Counted from the stretch's first letter, positions 12,690 through 23,479 are shown. The stretch is DNA of 64,000 bases from Ixodes scapularis (GCF_016920785.2 NW_024609839.1:18105085-18169084); one strand, 5' to 3'. Notes: generated by a model not told the origin, from the letters alone. Made by a program: numbers and translations.

Positions 12690-14429
12690 ACACGGCTCAG
12701 TACCTACTCGTGGTCCCCGCAGCACTTCGCGACTAAATCCTCCAAGCGGCGCATGACGAGCCAACATCGGGACATCTGGGATTTACGCGAACCCTCGGCA
12801 GGATACACGAACGCTACTTCGGGGCCACGCCTCACTTCCAATGTCGCTCACTACATACGCACTCGCCGAGAATGCCAACGCCGCAAAGCGCCACCTACAA
12901 GACCTTCAGGACCGTTGAAGCCCATAGATCCGCCCATGCCGCCCTTCCAACAAGCCTGCATGAGGTAGCACGATTCATCGTACATGCGATCCTCCTGCGA
13001 CATGGTGCTTCCGAGGTCTTTCTCACAGATGAAGGAACAGCCTTCACAGTCAAGCTCATGCAAGCGATTCTGCACTCCAGCCATACCGCCCACCACCGGA
13101 CAACTGCCTACCACCCCCAAACAAATGGCTTGACTGAGCGCCTTAAGGTGTATCCACACGACGGACTGGGCCGCGGACCGATTGATAACGTGATGCGCGG
13201 CCCTCGGGCCGCCCGGCTGCAATGAGCATCCACACGGCGGACCAAAAGAGTAGACGACATAGTGAACGGGCTGGTCTAACCCTCGACCTCAGAGCTCCGC
13301 CAAACGCCTCAAAGCGAGGTGCTTTGAGGCTATTTGTAAGGAGACAAGATGGAGGTTGAACGAAGAGACGATTGGCCGCGGTGGCCCTGGCGTCGACAAT
13401 TGAAGACGAGGAGGACTTAAATGAACCGAAAAGGACATGCATGTATTGTCCCACAGAGCGGGGAATTGCTCCACGAGCGCGATGAAGTAAAAATTTGCAT
13501 CGTCGCACCATGCCGCCATCGTGGCACAACAAAGGTTCGTCTTCTACGTCTTCAACAGTTGGCTCCAAAAGAACACGACTTTGGAAGTGGATTCCAATCC
13601 AAACAACAAAAGTCAGCTTGTTGCCAGACTTAACACTTCAATTATACTAAAAACGCCGCGGTCCGCCGCCAAGGTCCGGGCGAGAAAAGTCGCCTGGCAT
13701 TTCTCACAAGCGCGGGCCGCGGACCGCCGCCGGACCTCGAAAACCGGTGACGTAAGGTCACGTGATGCGTGGCCCGCGGACCAAAAGAGCAATTTGGTCC
13801 GTCGTGTGGATACACCTTTAATAGGACTCTTGCAGACAAGTTTTAAGTGTACGTGGACGTCGAACATAAAAAGTGGGACGACATTTCACCTTACGTAACT
13901 TTCGCGTAAAAGACGGCAACGCAAGAGATGACAGGAATGACGCCATGCAGTCTCGTATACGAAAGAGCGGCCGAAAGTACATTAGATACCATGTTACAGT
14001 ACGTTGAAGACAATGTCCATCCCGACGACGTGGATGTGTTCCTCCAATGCGCAGAAGAGGCCCGCCAATTAGCGAGAATCCAAATCCAAGGCCATCAACA
14101 CCGCCACGCCCGACGCTACAACCTTGAGACGAAATGACGCACAATACCCACCTGGTGACCAAGTTTGGGTATAGACCCCCATTCGCCAACGAGGTCGTAG
14201 AGAGAAACTGCCCTGTCGCTACTTCGGCCCGTACAAGGTCGTCTGCTGTCTTGGGCAATTAACTTACAAGGTCGTTCCAATGAAAACTGTCATCACGACG
14301 ACGACGTTCACACCCAGAAGTGGTTCATGCCGTCCACCTCAAACCATACCATACCAGATAGGTGTTGAAAAACATACTTCCCCGTCTACTGCTGCGCAGC
14401 TTTATTATCAAGCATCGGGTCGATGCTCT
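12690..14429 (+). pseudogene. Gypsy element A: decayed Ty3/Gypsy integrase 3' portion
   Basis: Integrase of a Ty3/Gypsy retrotransposon, broken by stops, frameshifts and a deletion. Readable pieces in order: the zinc-binding N-terminus (HDEPTSGHLG near 12755, IHERYF, then SNVAHYIRTRRECQRRK near 12838-12885); a deletion after PPMPPFQQ; the catalytic core VFLTDEGTAFT (about 13015-13050) with TTAYHPQTNGLTERL (about 13100-13144); then, after the inserted 13146-13817 element, YVDVEHKKWD (about 13850), MTPCSLVYERAAESTLD (about 13940) and EEARQLARIQIQ (about 14060); ending near a VHLKPYH-like C-terminus at about 14335. The RT half is absent. Gypsy element B is inserted at 14430, and the A sequence resumes after 20636. 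Non-functional. Confidence 0.85.
13146..13817. mobile_element. TTA-flanked TIR element (672 bp) inside Gypsy A integrase
   Basis: Ends AGGTGTATCCACACGACGG (13146) and the inverse CCGTCGTGTGGATACACCT (to 13817), flanked by TTA at 13143-13145 and 13818-13820. Reading across the site without the insert restores the conserved integrase order (TERL then NRTLAD), which confirms the boundaries. A 3 bp TTA duplication is typical of PIF/Harbinger elements. Reading the site as TTAA is possible but leaves one unpaired base. The GC-rich interior has GGCCCGCGGACC-type palindromes and no transposase, so the element is non-autonomous. Confidence 0.85.
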
Positions 14430-14625
14430 TGTAACAAGAAGGATATTCTCATTTGCTAACAAATTGTATATTTACATTATTTACCAAAGAGCCAAAATCC
14501 AAAGATCGTGAAACGTGGACTGCGTAGCCCTTCGCCTTGTCATCACGAGCCCCCGCATGCAAGTGCTGGTGTTTTCTCGTGCTGGAGGTCTTCGTCTTTT
14601 TTACTCGCAGTAGCGTGCCGCTACA
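14430..14625 (+). repeat. 5' LTR of Gypsy B
   Basis: 196 bp, starts TGTAACAAGAAGG and ends GTGCCGCTACA. Matches the 3' LTR along its length (TTGTATATTTACATTATT, CGTGGACTGCGTAGCC, GGTGTTTTCTCGTGCTGG). The following bases (14626 on) would hold the primer-binding site, which I could not match to a tRNA. Confidence 0.9.
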
Positions 14626-14730
14626 GGTTACAAACTGGTGAATTGAGACTCGGAACAAGACCTCCTACCCGCCAAGTCGCTTCAATCAAGCAGTCAGTTC
14701 GCCTTCGAACATCTGCGCTCATTTCGAACA

Positions 14731-15591
14731 ATGAGCGTCACTAAAGCTTTCGCGTCGTCGGGCGACATAACAACGCTTGCTGTCGCTGCGGTCAACTTCA
14801 AGTTACCGGAATTTCGGGCTGCCGATTCGGAACTCTGGTTCCTCACGATTGAGTTGACCTTCCGAAAGACCAAGATAACATCGTCCTTGACGAAGTTCGT
14901 CCACGTCATTTCCGCTCTGCCGCAGTCATCGGCAGCAGTCGTTCGGGACATCCTTCGCACTCCACCAGAAGACCAGCAATATGAATACTTGCAGAGTGAA
15001 CTCATCCGACGAACAACAGAGTCGGAACACCGCAGGCTGCAGCAACTCCTGAAGGCAGAAGAACTAGTTTACAGGAAGCCGACAGAACTGCTACGACGCA
15101 TGGAACAGCTTCTAGGAGATAAAGCACCGAACATGGAGACAACGGTTCTCCGAGAAGATTTTCTCCGGAGGCTACCACAACCAGTCCGCATGGTACTAAG
15201 CACATCGACCACCGACTCCACCGCCACGTTCGCTCGGATGGCCGACCAAATCATAGACGCGGGCTTTCCATTCATCTCCGGTGTGCCAACACATGATACT
15301 ACATTCCATGCCGCACGACCATCGCCGGCCGTGGAGGACAACATTGCCCAGCTGCTGTCTTCCAACTCTCGGATGGAAGCCAGGATGGATCAACTCACGC
15401 GAGAGCTCAAAGACCTCCGCATGCGTCACTCCCAATCGTCAAGCGCAAGTCGACGAACCAGCGAAGAACGCCCCCGAAACAGGTCTCCTGCAAAACACCA
15501 GGTCCGCTGGTACCACAACCGTAACGGCAATGATGCCAAGAAGTGCCAACCTCCGTGTACTTTCACGGGAAACGGCAAGGCCCCACACTAG
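14731..15591 (+). pseudogene. gag of Gypsy B
   Basis: Open for 286 codons from the ATG at 14731. This is Gypsy-type Gag, the capsid/nucleocapsid precursor that packages the retroelement RNA. Recognised by the early VNFKLPEFRAADSELWF-like matrix/capsid start (about residues 22-39), the LTKFVHVISALP and LLKAEELVYRKP blocks, and the capsid tail FLRRLPQPVRMVL. The C-terminal basic region (RRTSEERPRNRSPAKH) leads to a degenerate zinc knuckle: WYHNRNGNDAKKCQPPC retains CxxxC-like cysteines but lacks a clean CCHC. It ends with TAG immediately before the protease region, where a shift of frame would be needed to continue. Open enough to be translated, but part of a dead element. Confidence 0.8.
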
Positions 15592-17470
15592 AGGCGGATG
15601 GTGTAACCGGCCTGGACTCCAACCGTCTTTTCTAAGTAACCGACCGAACCACCAAGGTCCGGTACCCAGTAGACACGGGGGCCGAGATTTGCGTTGTTCC
15701 GCCTACGCTGGAAGATCGACGGCATCGACAAGACACCCCGCCACTACAGGCAGTGAATGGTTCACAAATTAAGACGTAAGGACAAAAGTCAATCACTCTC
15801 AACATCGGCCTCAGACGGACGCTTCGGTGGGTTTTCTTAATCGCCGACGTTCTTCAACCCATCATAGGAGCCGACTTTCTCCGACATTTTGCGCTCATAG
15901 CGGATGTAAAGCGAAGACTGCTTCACGACATTGAGACTCGCCTCACCGTGCAGGGAATATCTGCGAAGTTAGTCCAAGAGGCGCCCAGTCTCCACCAAGT
16001 GGAGCCCACCTCCCGATGGACGGATATCCTCGACGAATTCCCCAACGTGTTTCGTCTAACTTCAAGGGACATACCGGTGAAACACACCGTGACCCACCAT
16101 ATCGAGACGAAGGGACCTCCGGTGTTTGCTCGACCTAGACGCCTAGCTCCAGATCGCTTGCGGATAGCAAAGCAAGAGTTTGAGCACATGCTCGAGCTTG
16201 GCTACGTCCGGCTTGCTTCTTGCTGCTGGTCACCGGCCCTCCACATGGCCCCAAGGAAGAGCAGCGACTGGCGTCCATGCGGGGATCACAAAGCCCTCAA
16301 CCAGAGCACGGTCCCCGATCGGTACCCGATTCCCCACATACATGATTTCATCGGCGCCTTGCATGGAGCAACCATCTTCAGTAAGGTGGACCTGGTGAAA
16401 GCATACCACCAAATTCCTGTGGAGCCGGCCGACGTCCCGAAGACCACCATAATAACCCCATTCGGAATGTACGAGTACTTGCGGATGCCTTTCGGTCTCT
16501 GCAACGCGGCCCAGACCTTCCAAAGGTTCATCGACCAAGTCCTACGCGGCCTGACCTTTACTTTCGCATACATGGACGACATCCTCATTTTCAGCGACAA
16601 CCCGAAAGACCACGTAGACCACCTACGTCAGCTATTCTCTCGCCTCGAAAACTATGGATTGATCGCCAACCCTGCAAAGTGCACATTCGTCGTCGAGGGC
16701 CTAGATTTCCTAGGCCATCGCGTCGGCAGTCACGGCATACGGCCGCTGTCACAGCGAGTAGAAGCCATCCGCGAGTTCCGGCAACCTCCCACAACAAAGA
16801 AACTCCGCGAGTTTCTCGGGCTCGTGAACTTCTACAGGCGCTTTGTTCCTCAGTGTGCTACTATCCTCCAGCCCCTGCATGACCTTTTACAAGGAAAGCC
16901 AAGCAAGAACCCGTTCTGACTTGGACACCATCGTCTGACACAGCGTTTTTCGCCATCAAGGAGGAACCTGCAAAAGCTACACTGCTGACCCATCCAAAGG
17001 CTGGAGCGCCAACGTCAGTCATGGTAGACGCCTCTAACTCTGCCGTTGGAGCTGTGCTCCAGCAGAGCATAAACGGAACATGGAAACCATTGGTATTCTT
17101 CTCGAAGAAGCTGTCAACCACTGAGTGCCGCTACAGCACTTTCGGAACGGAACTACTCGGAGTCTACCTTTGCCATCAGACACTTCCGCTACTACCTCGA
17201 GGGACGATCATTTTTAGTTATGACAGAGTACAAGCCGCTGACGTATGCGTTAACATCTAGCAGTGAAACGCACACGCCAAGAGAGATACGGCAAATGGCT
17301 TACGTCATGGAGTTCACGACGGACATCCGCTTTGTACCAGGCAAACAGAACTCCGTAGCAGACGCACTCTCTCGAATCGGTGTGAACACCTGCTGTACCG
17401 AACGGAACGCTGTCGACCATAAAGAGCTAGCAGCAGCACAGAGCACGGATACAACACTAACATCATGACT
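15592..17470 (+). pseudogene. pol of Gypsy B: protease, reverse transcriptase, RNase H
   Basis: Protease: VDTGAEICVVPP (about 15669-15704) carries the catalytic DTGA; IIGADFLRHFAL follows near 15862. A TAA near 15772-15779 breaks this frame. RT: uninterrupted from 15948 to 16919 (323 codons), with TVPDRYPIPHI, KVDLVKAYHQIPV, FGLCNAAQTFQRFID and the catalytic FAYMDDILIF (YMDD at 16569-16580), then the connection GHRVGSHGIRPL and LREFLGLVNFYRRFVP. After a TGA at 16917 the RNase H domain continues in other frames: VDASNSAVGAVLQQ (about 17022), FFSKKLSTTECRYSTF, then ADALSR near 17360. The sequence ends at TDTTLTS where the CR1 LINE is inserted. Confidence 0.88.
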
Positions 17471-17479
17471 CACCTAACG

Positions 17480-19465
17480 TCAAATAATTTTTTCTTCAGG
17501 CACCAGCATGGTTTTCGTAGGGGGTTCTCCTGCGAGACCCAACTATGTGAATTTGTTCATGAACTGCAGACTAACCTAGAACGCCATATACGAACCGACG
17601 CCATATTTTTCGACTTTTCGAAGGCATTGGACCGTGTTCCCCATCAACGTCTGCTTTCTAAACTATCATCCCTAAACTTAGATCCCCTTGCATATTCATA
17701 GATTAGCAGCTTTCTCGCGTCTCGTATGCAATACACGGTTGTTAACGAGCGTGAATCAAAGCTAACAAACGTCACTTCAGGTGTGCCTCAGGGTTCCGTC
17801 TTTGGCCCACTGCTTTTTCTGATTTTTATTAACGACCTCCCACATGACATCTCCTGCAAGATACGACTTTTCGCCGATGATCGCGTCATCTATAACACCA
17901 TCTCAGCAGACACTGATAATTTTTTGCTTCAAAATGATCTCATAAAAATTAACGACTGGTGCGGAAAATGGCTCATGTCGCTTAACAAATCTAAGTGTAA
18001 GCTAATCCATTTTGCCCGCAAGAAAACTCGATTACACTTCCATTATACCCTAGACAAAGACGTGATCGAATCATTTTCAATGTATAAATATCTTGGCCTC
18101 AGACTAACGCCTGACCTCTCATGGAAACTTCACATCGAAGCCGTTTCTGCAGTGGCTTCCCAGACCCTCGGATTCATCAGACGTAACCTGCCAGACGCCC
18201 CTCCCCAACTCCAAAAGTCGGCATATGAAACTTATGTAAGGCCAAAATTAGAATATGCATCTGCAATCTGGAGTCCTCATCAAGTCTATCTAATCAATCA
18301 CTTGGAGTCAGTACAAAACCGAGCCGCCCGATTTATCGTATCATCGTGTGGCCAGTTCACCAGTGTCTCTTCTCTAAAAAGTCAACTCGGGCTTATACCC
18401 TTACTCATTCCAAAGAAACTCTCCCGTTTATGCCTTCTTAATAAATTTTATTATCATTGCCCAGGACTAAAGAACGCCCTGCTTTCACGCCCCGATAGAA
18501 TATCGTCCCGCCTAAACAACTCTTGTGCAATAAAAGGTATTTCTGGTAAAACTAACTCATTCAACGAATGATTCCTCCCATATGCCATCACACAGTGAAA
18601 CCAGTTGCCATCCTCCATCGTCAGCACCTCTGATGGAACAGTGTTTTACGATAATCTACTAGCCCATTATGTATAATTTCTCATGTTCTTGTTTATAGTT
18701 AGTTATTTTTCTACTACTGCGTCTGCTATTGTATTCTTCGTTATACTGCCCTCCCCTTATGTAATGCCCTAACCGGGCCCTTAAAGGACACATGCAAAGG
18801 AAAAAAACATTTTTTTAGACAGCTTAGATGGAAAAAAGGATGTCATAAAAGGATTTTACAACCAAGAAAAAAAATATTTAGAGCTATATTTACGGCGCTA
18901 TACGAATTTGTAGTTGGCGCTCGCGGGAGCCGCCGCTGGTCACGTGGTAGACCCGCGCGCCGCCGCGCTGCGTCGCCGCCGCACGCTGAGCGTTGTGCGA
19001 ACGCCGCTTCAACGCGTTTCTCCACGCCGCCGTCGCCGCCGCCGCACAAGTTCGTCTGCTTCGGGGCGCCGCCGCCGACCGGCGCACAGGTCTATCACGT
19101 CTGCTTGCGCTTTTTCAGGACTTTCCTTTGGGCTCTAAAAGTTACTTATTCATCTTAGTTTTTTGTTATACTTCAAACAAAGATGAATAAGTTACTTTTA
19201 GAGGCCATAGGAAGCTTCCGAAAGAACGCAAGCACCACGTGATAAATAAGGACCAGTCACGTGATAAATACGGACCACTTTTCCGCGGTGCCCGCGGGCG
19301 CCAACTACAAATTCATTTTGCGCCGTAAATATAGCTCTAAAAACTTTTTTCTTCGCTGTAAAATCGTTTTATGGCATTCTTTTTCCATCTAAGCCGTTTA
19401 AAAAATGTTTTTTTTTTCCTTTGCATGTGTCCTTTAAGGTGAAAATAAATTAAATGAAATGAAAT
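17480..19465 (+). mobile_element. CR1-type LINE, 5' truncated, inserted in Gypsy B
   Basis: Non-LTR retrotransposon RT, in one frame from about 17486 to 18571 apart from a TAG at 17699-17701 in place of the expected tryptophan. Motifs: QHGFRRGFSCETQL, AIFFDFSKALDRVPH, SGVPQGSVFGPLLFLIFIND (about 17780-17840), the catalytic FADD (about 17870-17881), NDWCGKWLMSLNKSKC, YKYLGLRLTPDLSW and the C-terminal EYASAIWSPHQ. The 5' endonuclease and first ORF are missing. The 3' UTR ends TAATGCCCTAACCGGGCCCT / TAAGGTGAAAATAAATTAAATG..., the CR1-like tail I associate with ticks. That tail is split by the MITE at 18785-19433. No target duplication is seen, which is normal for this clade. Confidence 0.87.
18785..19433. 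mobile_element. TTAA-flanked foldback MITE (649 bp) in the LINE tail
   Basis: Starts AGGACACATGCAAAGG and ends with the inverse CCTTTGCATGTGTCCT, flanked by TTAA at 18781-18784 and 19434-19437. Arms of about 170 bp (18785-18955 and 19262-19433) share TTTTTTAGACAGCTTAGATGG-type, TTACGGCGC and TTTGTAGTTGGCGC phrases in inverted order. Removing it rejoins the LINE tail as GGGCCC-TTAA-GGTG. A TTAA duplication fits piggyBac or Kolobok; the AGG start favours Kolobok. The GC-rich loop has no transposase. Confidence 0.9.
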
Positions 19466-19492
19466 CTGCGGGAAACGACGTCACTGAACCTA

Positions 19493-19935
19493 CAGGGTGT
19501 CACAAAAGAAAATTTACAAGGTCTTTTTTACCGCAAAAATAAACTAGGCATCGCCGAATGCTCATTCTCCGCCCAAAGGTAGCGCTAGAGGTCACAACCA
19601 GATGCCAAAGTTTCAGCCCGATCCGATAACTTAATCAAAAGTTATAAGGGATTTTCAGAAAATTTCAATGGGAAAATGGCGGCCGACGGAGTTTTCAAAC
19701 ACACGGGGCTCTATGGCGCCAGAAACCGAAAACAGGCAAAAATGGGCTCCATTTTCCCATTGAACTTTTCAGAAAACCACTTATAACTTTTGATTAAGTT
19801 ATCGGATCGGGCTGAAACTTTGGCATCTGGTTGTGACCTCTAGCGCTACCTTTGGGCGGAGAATGAGCGTTCGGCGGTGCCTAGTTCATTTTTGCGGTCA
19901 AAAATACCGTGTAAATTTTCTTTTGTGACACCCTG
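19493..19935. mobile_element. TA-flanked near-palindromic MITE (443 bp)
   Basis: Starts CAGGGTGTCACAAAAG, ends CTTTTGTGACACCCTG, flanked by TA on both sides (19491-19492, 19936-19937). The arms (about 19493-19680 and 19745-19935) are nearly perfect inverses (CTCTAGCGCTACCTTTGGGC, GATCGGGCTGAAACTTTGGC and so on), leaving a loop of about 65 bp. TA duplication and the CAGGGTGTC start fit a Tc1/mariner-type element. Its transcript would form a long hairpin. Confidence 0.9.
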
Positions 19936-19937
19936 TA

Positions 19938-20436
19938 CAAGACATAAAGATTCCGGAATGCAAAGCAACATTGGTCTGCGATGTGTCGACAGGACAACCA
20001 AGACCATATGTCCTCGAGAAGTTCCGGAAACCTATTTTTGAAGCAATCCACTCACTTTCACACCCAGGAATTCGAGCCACACAAAATTTCATAACTGCTC
20101 GATTAGTCTGGCCTAAGATCAACGCCGACATCCGCAACTGGACACGCACGTGCGTGCAATGCCAGCGCGCGAAAGTGGATCGGCACACGACTACACCGCT
20201 CGGCAAGTTTTCACCTCCCGATGGGCGTTTCAGCAACATCCACCTCGACATAGTGGGACCACTCCCGCCAGCCGACGATTGCCGGTACATTTTGACCTGC
20301 ATAGACCGCTTCACGAGGTGGTCTGAAGCAACACAGATCAAATCGATAGCAGTAGAAGCCGTAGCACGGGCCTTCGTCAGCATGTGGGTCAGCTATTTTT
20401 GGAACACCAACCACCATCACGTCTGGGTCACCAGTT
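19938..20436 (+). pseudogene. Integrase N-terminus and partial core of Gypsy B
   Basis: Translation shows PECKATLVCDVSTGQPRPYV, then the HHCC zinc-binding region (SLSHPGIRATQNFI...CVQCQRAKV, about 20050-20175), then core strand 1 with the first catalytic aspartate in IHLDIVGPLPP (about 20240-20270), and CIDRFTRWSEA. The core ends with FGTPTTIT just before the second catalytic aspartate, where the 3' LTR begins after a few codons of unrelated sequence. The catalytic triad is therefore incomplete. Confidence 0.85.
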
Positions 20437-20632
20437 TGTAGCAAGAAAGATATTCTCAGTTTCTAACAAATTGTATATTTACATTATTCATAAAAGAGCC
20501 AAAATCTAAAGATCGTGGAACGTGGACTGCGTAGCCATTCGCCTTGTCATCTCGAGCCCCCGCGTGCAAGTGATGGTGTTTTCTCGTGCTGGTGGGCTTC
20601 GTCTTCTTTACTCGCTGTAGCGTGCTGCTACA
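20437..20632 (+). repeat. 3' LTR of Gypsy B
   Basis: 196 bp, TGTAGCAAGAAAG to GTGCTGCTACA, followed by the CTCT target duplication. Collinear with the 5' LTR with scattered substitutions. Confidence 0.9.
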
Positions 20633-20636
20633 CTCT

Positions 20637-20778
20637 TTTTAGGGAGTTTGAGTAGATCGTTTTCAAAGGCCCGCTACCGCTACGAGCGCGCGCTTCAGAG
20701 CATGCATCGAAGTAGCTGCGCGAGCTCCCGCTACGATTAGCGTGGCCTGAAAACAAGATCTACTAAAACTCTCTTTTA
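20637..20778. mobile_element. Short MITE with the AGAGAGTTTTAGTAGATC terminus
   Basis: The left end AGGGAGTTTGAGTAGATCG and the inverted right end GATCTACTAAAACTCTCT enclose about 140 bp (CAAAGGCCCGCTACCGCTACG...GTGGCCTGAAAAC). The same terminus occurs at 20837-21988 and at 47993, next to a Harbinger transposase, so this is probably a Harbinger-driven MITE. It starts immediately after the Gypsy B target duplication. Confidence 0.7.
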
Positions 20779-20836
20779 AAGGAAGATAATACCGCAGTTA
20801 ACAATTGCTTTGATTGTTCGCGCTAGGGTGCCTTAA

Positions 20837-21988
20837 TAGAGAGTTTTGGAATAGCGTAAAGACCCTTGGCGTCAGCACTGCGTACAACGCCCACCAGCTG
20901 TCGACGTAACGTTACGGAGCGCGTTGAATGCGCACTTTTAGTATAGCGGAACGCAAACGCATACGTAACGATACGTAAAGACTTGCAGCGCCATCTAGAT
21001 GTGCTCCTGCGAACTGCCTCAAACGATCCAAGGCGGGTATTCGGTCAAGCAAATTTAACACTGCGAATCTCTTCCCTTTGCTACGAAGTGCGTGAATCTC
21101 TTTCCAGTTGCCTGTTTTGAACGTGTTTTGTCTTTTTTTTATTTTTTATTTTTGGGCGGGGGGGGGGGGGGGAGGGGCTGTGCGACCAGCAGTTCGATCT
21201 ATGGTTCGCTCCACTGTGTTGTGGGATCCCTACTATGTTATGTTGGCCTCGTCATTTGCTATAAAGTATGCAAGCAATAGGCCGCACCGCTCGCGTACCG
21301 ACCTCACGGTAGACAACTTTTTGGGTTCGACGGCGTCGCCAACGTTTTTGGCTATCGACACCCATCTTTGTGGGCGCTCGAAAGGGTTCGTCGCGTTGAT
21401 TTCTTTGAGGAGGTTGTGGGTCGCCTGTGAATACCGCCCGATCAGGCCGAGTTCCACTCCCTCCGAGGAAGTCACAAAGGGAAGCACTACCATTAGGAAA
21501 AGGTTTTATCTGTACTTAAGTTCGGAGTCCGATGAAGAGGAGGGCCAAGGCTGTCTAGTGGTCCGGGTCTTCAGTTGGAGGCCTTGCTCGGCACCGGCTC
21601 TTTCGTCTGTCTCCAGCTCCGAACTCCGCGTGTCCCCTCCCGCCATGAGCCTGGCCCTTTTTCTTTTCTTTCTCTTTCTTCCACAAGGTTCAGGTCATCT
21701 TTAATGGTGAAGCGAACCCGTACAACGCGCGTAGAACTTCCGCTGGTTTGCCTCACCGCTACCATTGTCCAAACTGGAGTTGTCTCGCGCCTTGCCGTGC
21801 GCGACGAGAGCAACGAGAATGGTACGCAGGAGACCGCTGCGTACGCCCGCAAAAAGCGATAGCGAGCGTACGTACGCATAACTCGCCGCAGTACGTACGT
21901 ATGGCTCATGCGGAGTATGGAGGACGCAGCGCTAACACTAACGTAGGGGGCTTACGTTTGCTACTATACGTATTACTAAAACTCTCTA
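20837..21988. mobile_element. Harbinger-like non-autonomous element (about 1.15 kb)
   Basis: TAGAGAGTTTT (20837-20847) and the inverse AAAACTCTCTA (21978-21988) bound it. Subterminal TAGCGTAAAG / CTTACGTTTGCTA motifs and runs of ACGTACGT-type sequence near both ends support one unit. TSD ambiguous (TA or TAA). It carries a minus-strand Myb/SANT-like fragment (21233-21493) and a poly-G tract (about 21157-21170). No transposase; a matching transposase lies at 48444-52048. Confidence 0.68.
21233..21493 (-). pseudogene. Myb/SANT-like DNA-binding protein fragment
   Basis: 86-codon frame with the pattern LLKEINATNPFERPQRWVSI, AKNVGDAVEP, VRSVRERCGLLLAYFIANDE. It fits a Myb/SANT-type helix set (tryptophan in the first helix, VRSVRERC in the recognition helix) of the kind encoded as the second protein of PIF/Harbinger transposons, which helps transposase bind the ends. 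It stops (TAA-type) right after ANIT, where related proteins continue with a KSGTEE-like linker, so it looks truncated. The family assignment is by memory of tick proteins. Its position inside a Harbinger-like TIR pair supports it. Confidence 0.5.
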
Positions 21989-22280
21989 ATGTCCCACCCT
22001 TTGTAGTACCCGACGCCGACAGCACGCGCTCACGGGTAAAATACGAAGAAATCGACGAAAACAAAATGTCGCCATAGCACAGTCAGCACCAGAAGCGCGT
22101 GCAGGGACACGCTCTTTCAAGCGCTTCTGAACAAAAAATAAAAATAAAAGTGTGGGACAAAATGGCCAGATGTCTCCACCCTAAGCAAAGCGCACACGAA
22201 GGCGCACTAGTTCGCCCATGACAGTGGGTCTCAGTAATTTTGATTCCGCACGGGGTTCGCGCCTCGCGGTCACCCGTGCC

Positions 22281-23479
22281 CAGTGTTGCCAGGTGGAGAA
22301 AAAAAAAGTCAGCAGATTGATCCCCAAAAAGTCAGTAGATTTGCACGAAAATCAGTAGATTCCACGAAATGTGTGTTTTGCCTAGTTTTGCTATCTCCAT
22401 TAAGACACACTTCGAAGAAATAGTATAGAGCAACAAATCACATGGCAATAAACACAAATAAAAATGAAAGAAAAAAACAAGACCAGTTATCGAGTAACTT
22501 TATATGAAGGACAAATTAAAATGGCACCATAAATGTTTTTGTTTTAGTCATTATTGACTGTTTCGAGGATTATTCTTTGAAATCAAGACTGAGGGCACTT
22601 TAGGGATCACAGATGAAGGCGACAGTGCGACGTTCACCTGTCGTTATTATTGAAACGAAACCGAAACAAGACGCTCCGGCAAGTGCGCGCGAACATGTCC
22701 AATGAAAGTCCTCTGCATGCTGCCATCTTTCCTTACTGGGCTGTGGAAGGTTTTTGAAGCAACGCTGTTGGTCCGGAGCACTGTTGAGGCTACGCGCCGT
22801 CTGCTGCGGGCTTATTTCTTTTTCGCCTGACCCAAAGTTTGCGTTCAAACGCGGAGAAACTTCATTCGTTAGCTTTTTAAGCCACCGAGGAATAGGATTA
22901 TATCATTTTCTTGCCACAGTCTGCCAAATAAAAGAAAATAACTGAAATTTGGATGTCGATCCCATGCATTCCGCCGAACGAATGAATGAAAATTGCGGCT
23001 CTCTCCGCTCAACTCGAAGCTATTCTAGTAGATTGTAAAGGAGCAGCCGAGAGTTCAGGCGCATGCGCAAACACCTCTCGCTCTGCGCCGCGGGCTGATT
23101 GGCTCACGCGGGAGAGGGACGTTACGGCGAGATCATAGACTAACCAAACTCTCTCCATATATGGCTCTGGCCCGGATGTCGCCGTCGAACCTGCCCAACC
23201 TGCCGAGCCTGCTCTGGGTGAATAGATAGATGAATATACGGCTGCGTCACTCGAATAGGACGGGCTTCTGGACCATCTAGACAGTGCTTCGTTTTTAATT
23301 CTGGGACATTATGAGTTTCCTTTGATGGGCGACACTGGGAACTGAAGGGGCCATATAATAAATTTTTAATATGTTTACTAAAAAAAAAAGTCAGTAGATT
23401 TTTTTGTTTTTCAGTGAATCAGTAGACCCGGAACAAAATCAGTAGATCTACTGATAAATCAGTAGACCTGGCAACACTG
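22281..23479. mobile_element. hAT element (1,199 bp) with 8 bp target duplication
   Basis: Left end CAGTGTTGCCAGGTGG and right end CAGGT(C)...CCTGGCAACACTG are inverted repeats. Perfect 8 bp duplication CCCGTGCC at 22273-22280 and 23480-23487. Subterminal copies of AGTCAGTAGATT cluster at both ends (left about 22310-22370, right about 23380-23470) and are probable transposase-binding repeats. No transposase remains. The interior (about 22970-23260) is GC-rich with ATTGGCT and ATGCGCAAAC motifs and might derive from a promoter region. Confidence 0.92.

Larger units (their letters stand above)
14430..20632 (+). mobile_element. Gypsy element B: complete-length, decayed Ty3/Gypsy LTR retrotransposon
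   Basis: The two LTRs (14430-14625 and 20437-20632, both 196 bp, TGTA...TACA) are flanked by a perfect 4 bp target duplication CTCT (14426-14429 and 20633-20636). The internal order is gag, protease, RT, RNase H, integrase, the Ty3/Gypsy arrangement. The integrase stops in the core just before the second acidic residue and runs straight into the 3' LTR, so the C-terminal integrase is deleted. A CR1 LINE (about 17480-19465) and a TA-flanked MITE (19493-19935) interrupt pol. LTRs differ at roughly a dozen visible positions, so the insertion is not recent. Cannot mobilise itself. Confidence 0.9.

Noticed and set aside
13147..13821. TTAA (piggyBac/Kolobok) reading of the element in Gypsy A
   Set aside because: It leaves one unpaired T at the right end. 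A TTA duplication gives symmetrical ends and the same restored integrase sequence.
21108..21704. 198-codon plus-strand open frame in the Harbinger-like element
   Set aside because: It runs through a poly-G tract and lies opposite the better-supported Myb/SANT-like minus-strand fragment.
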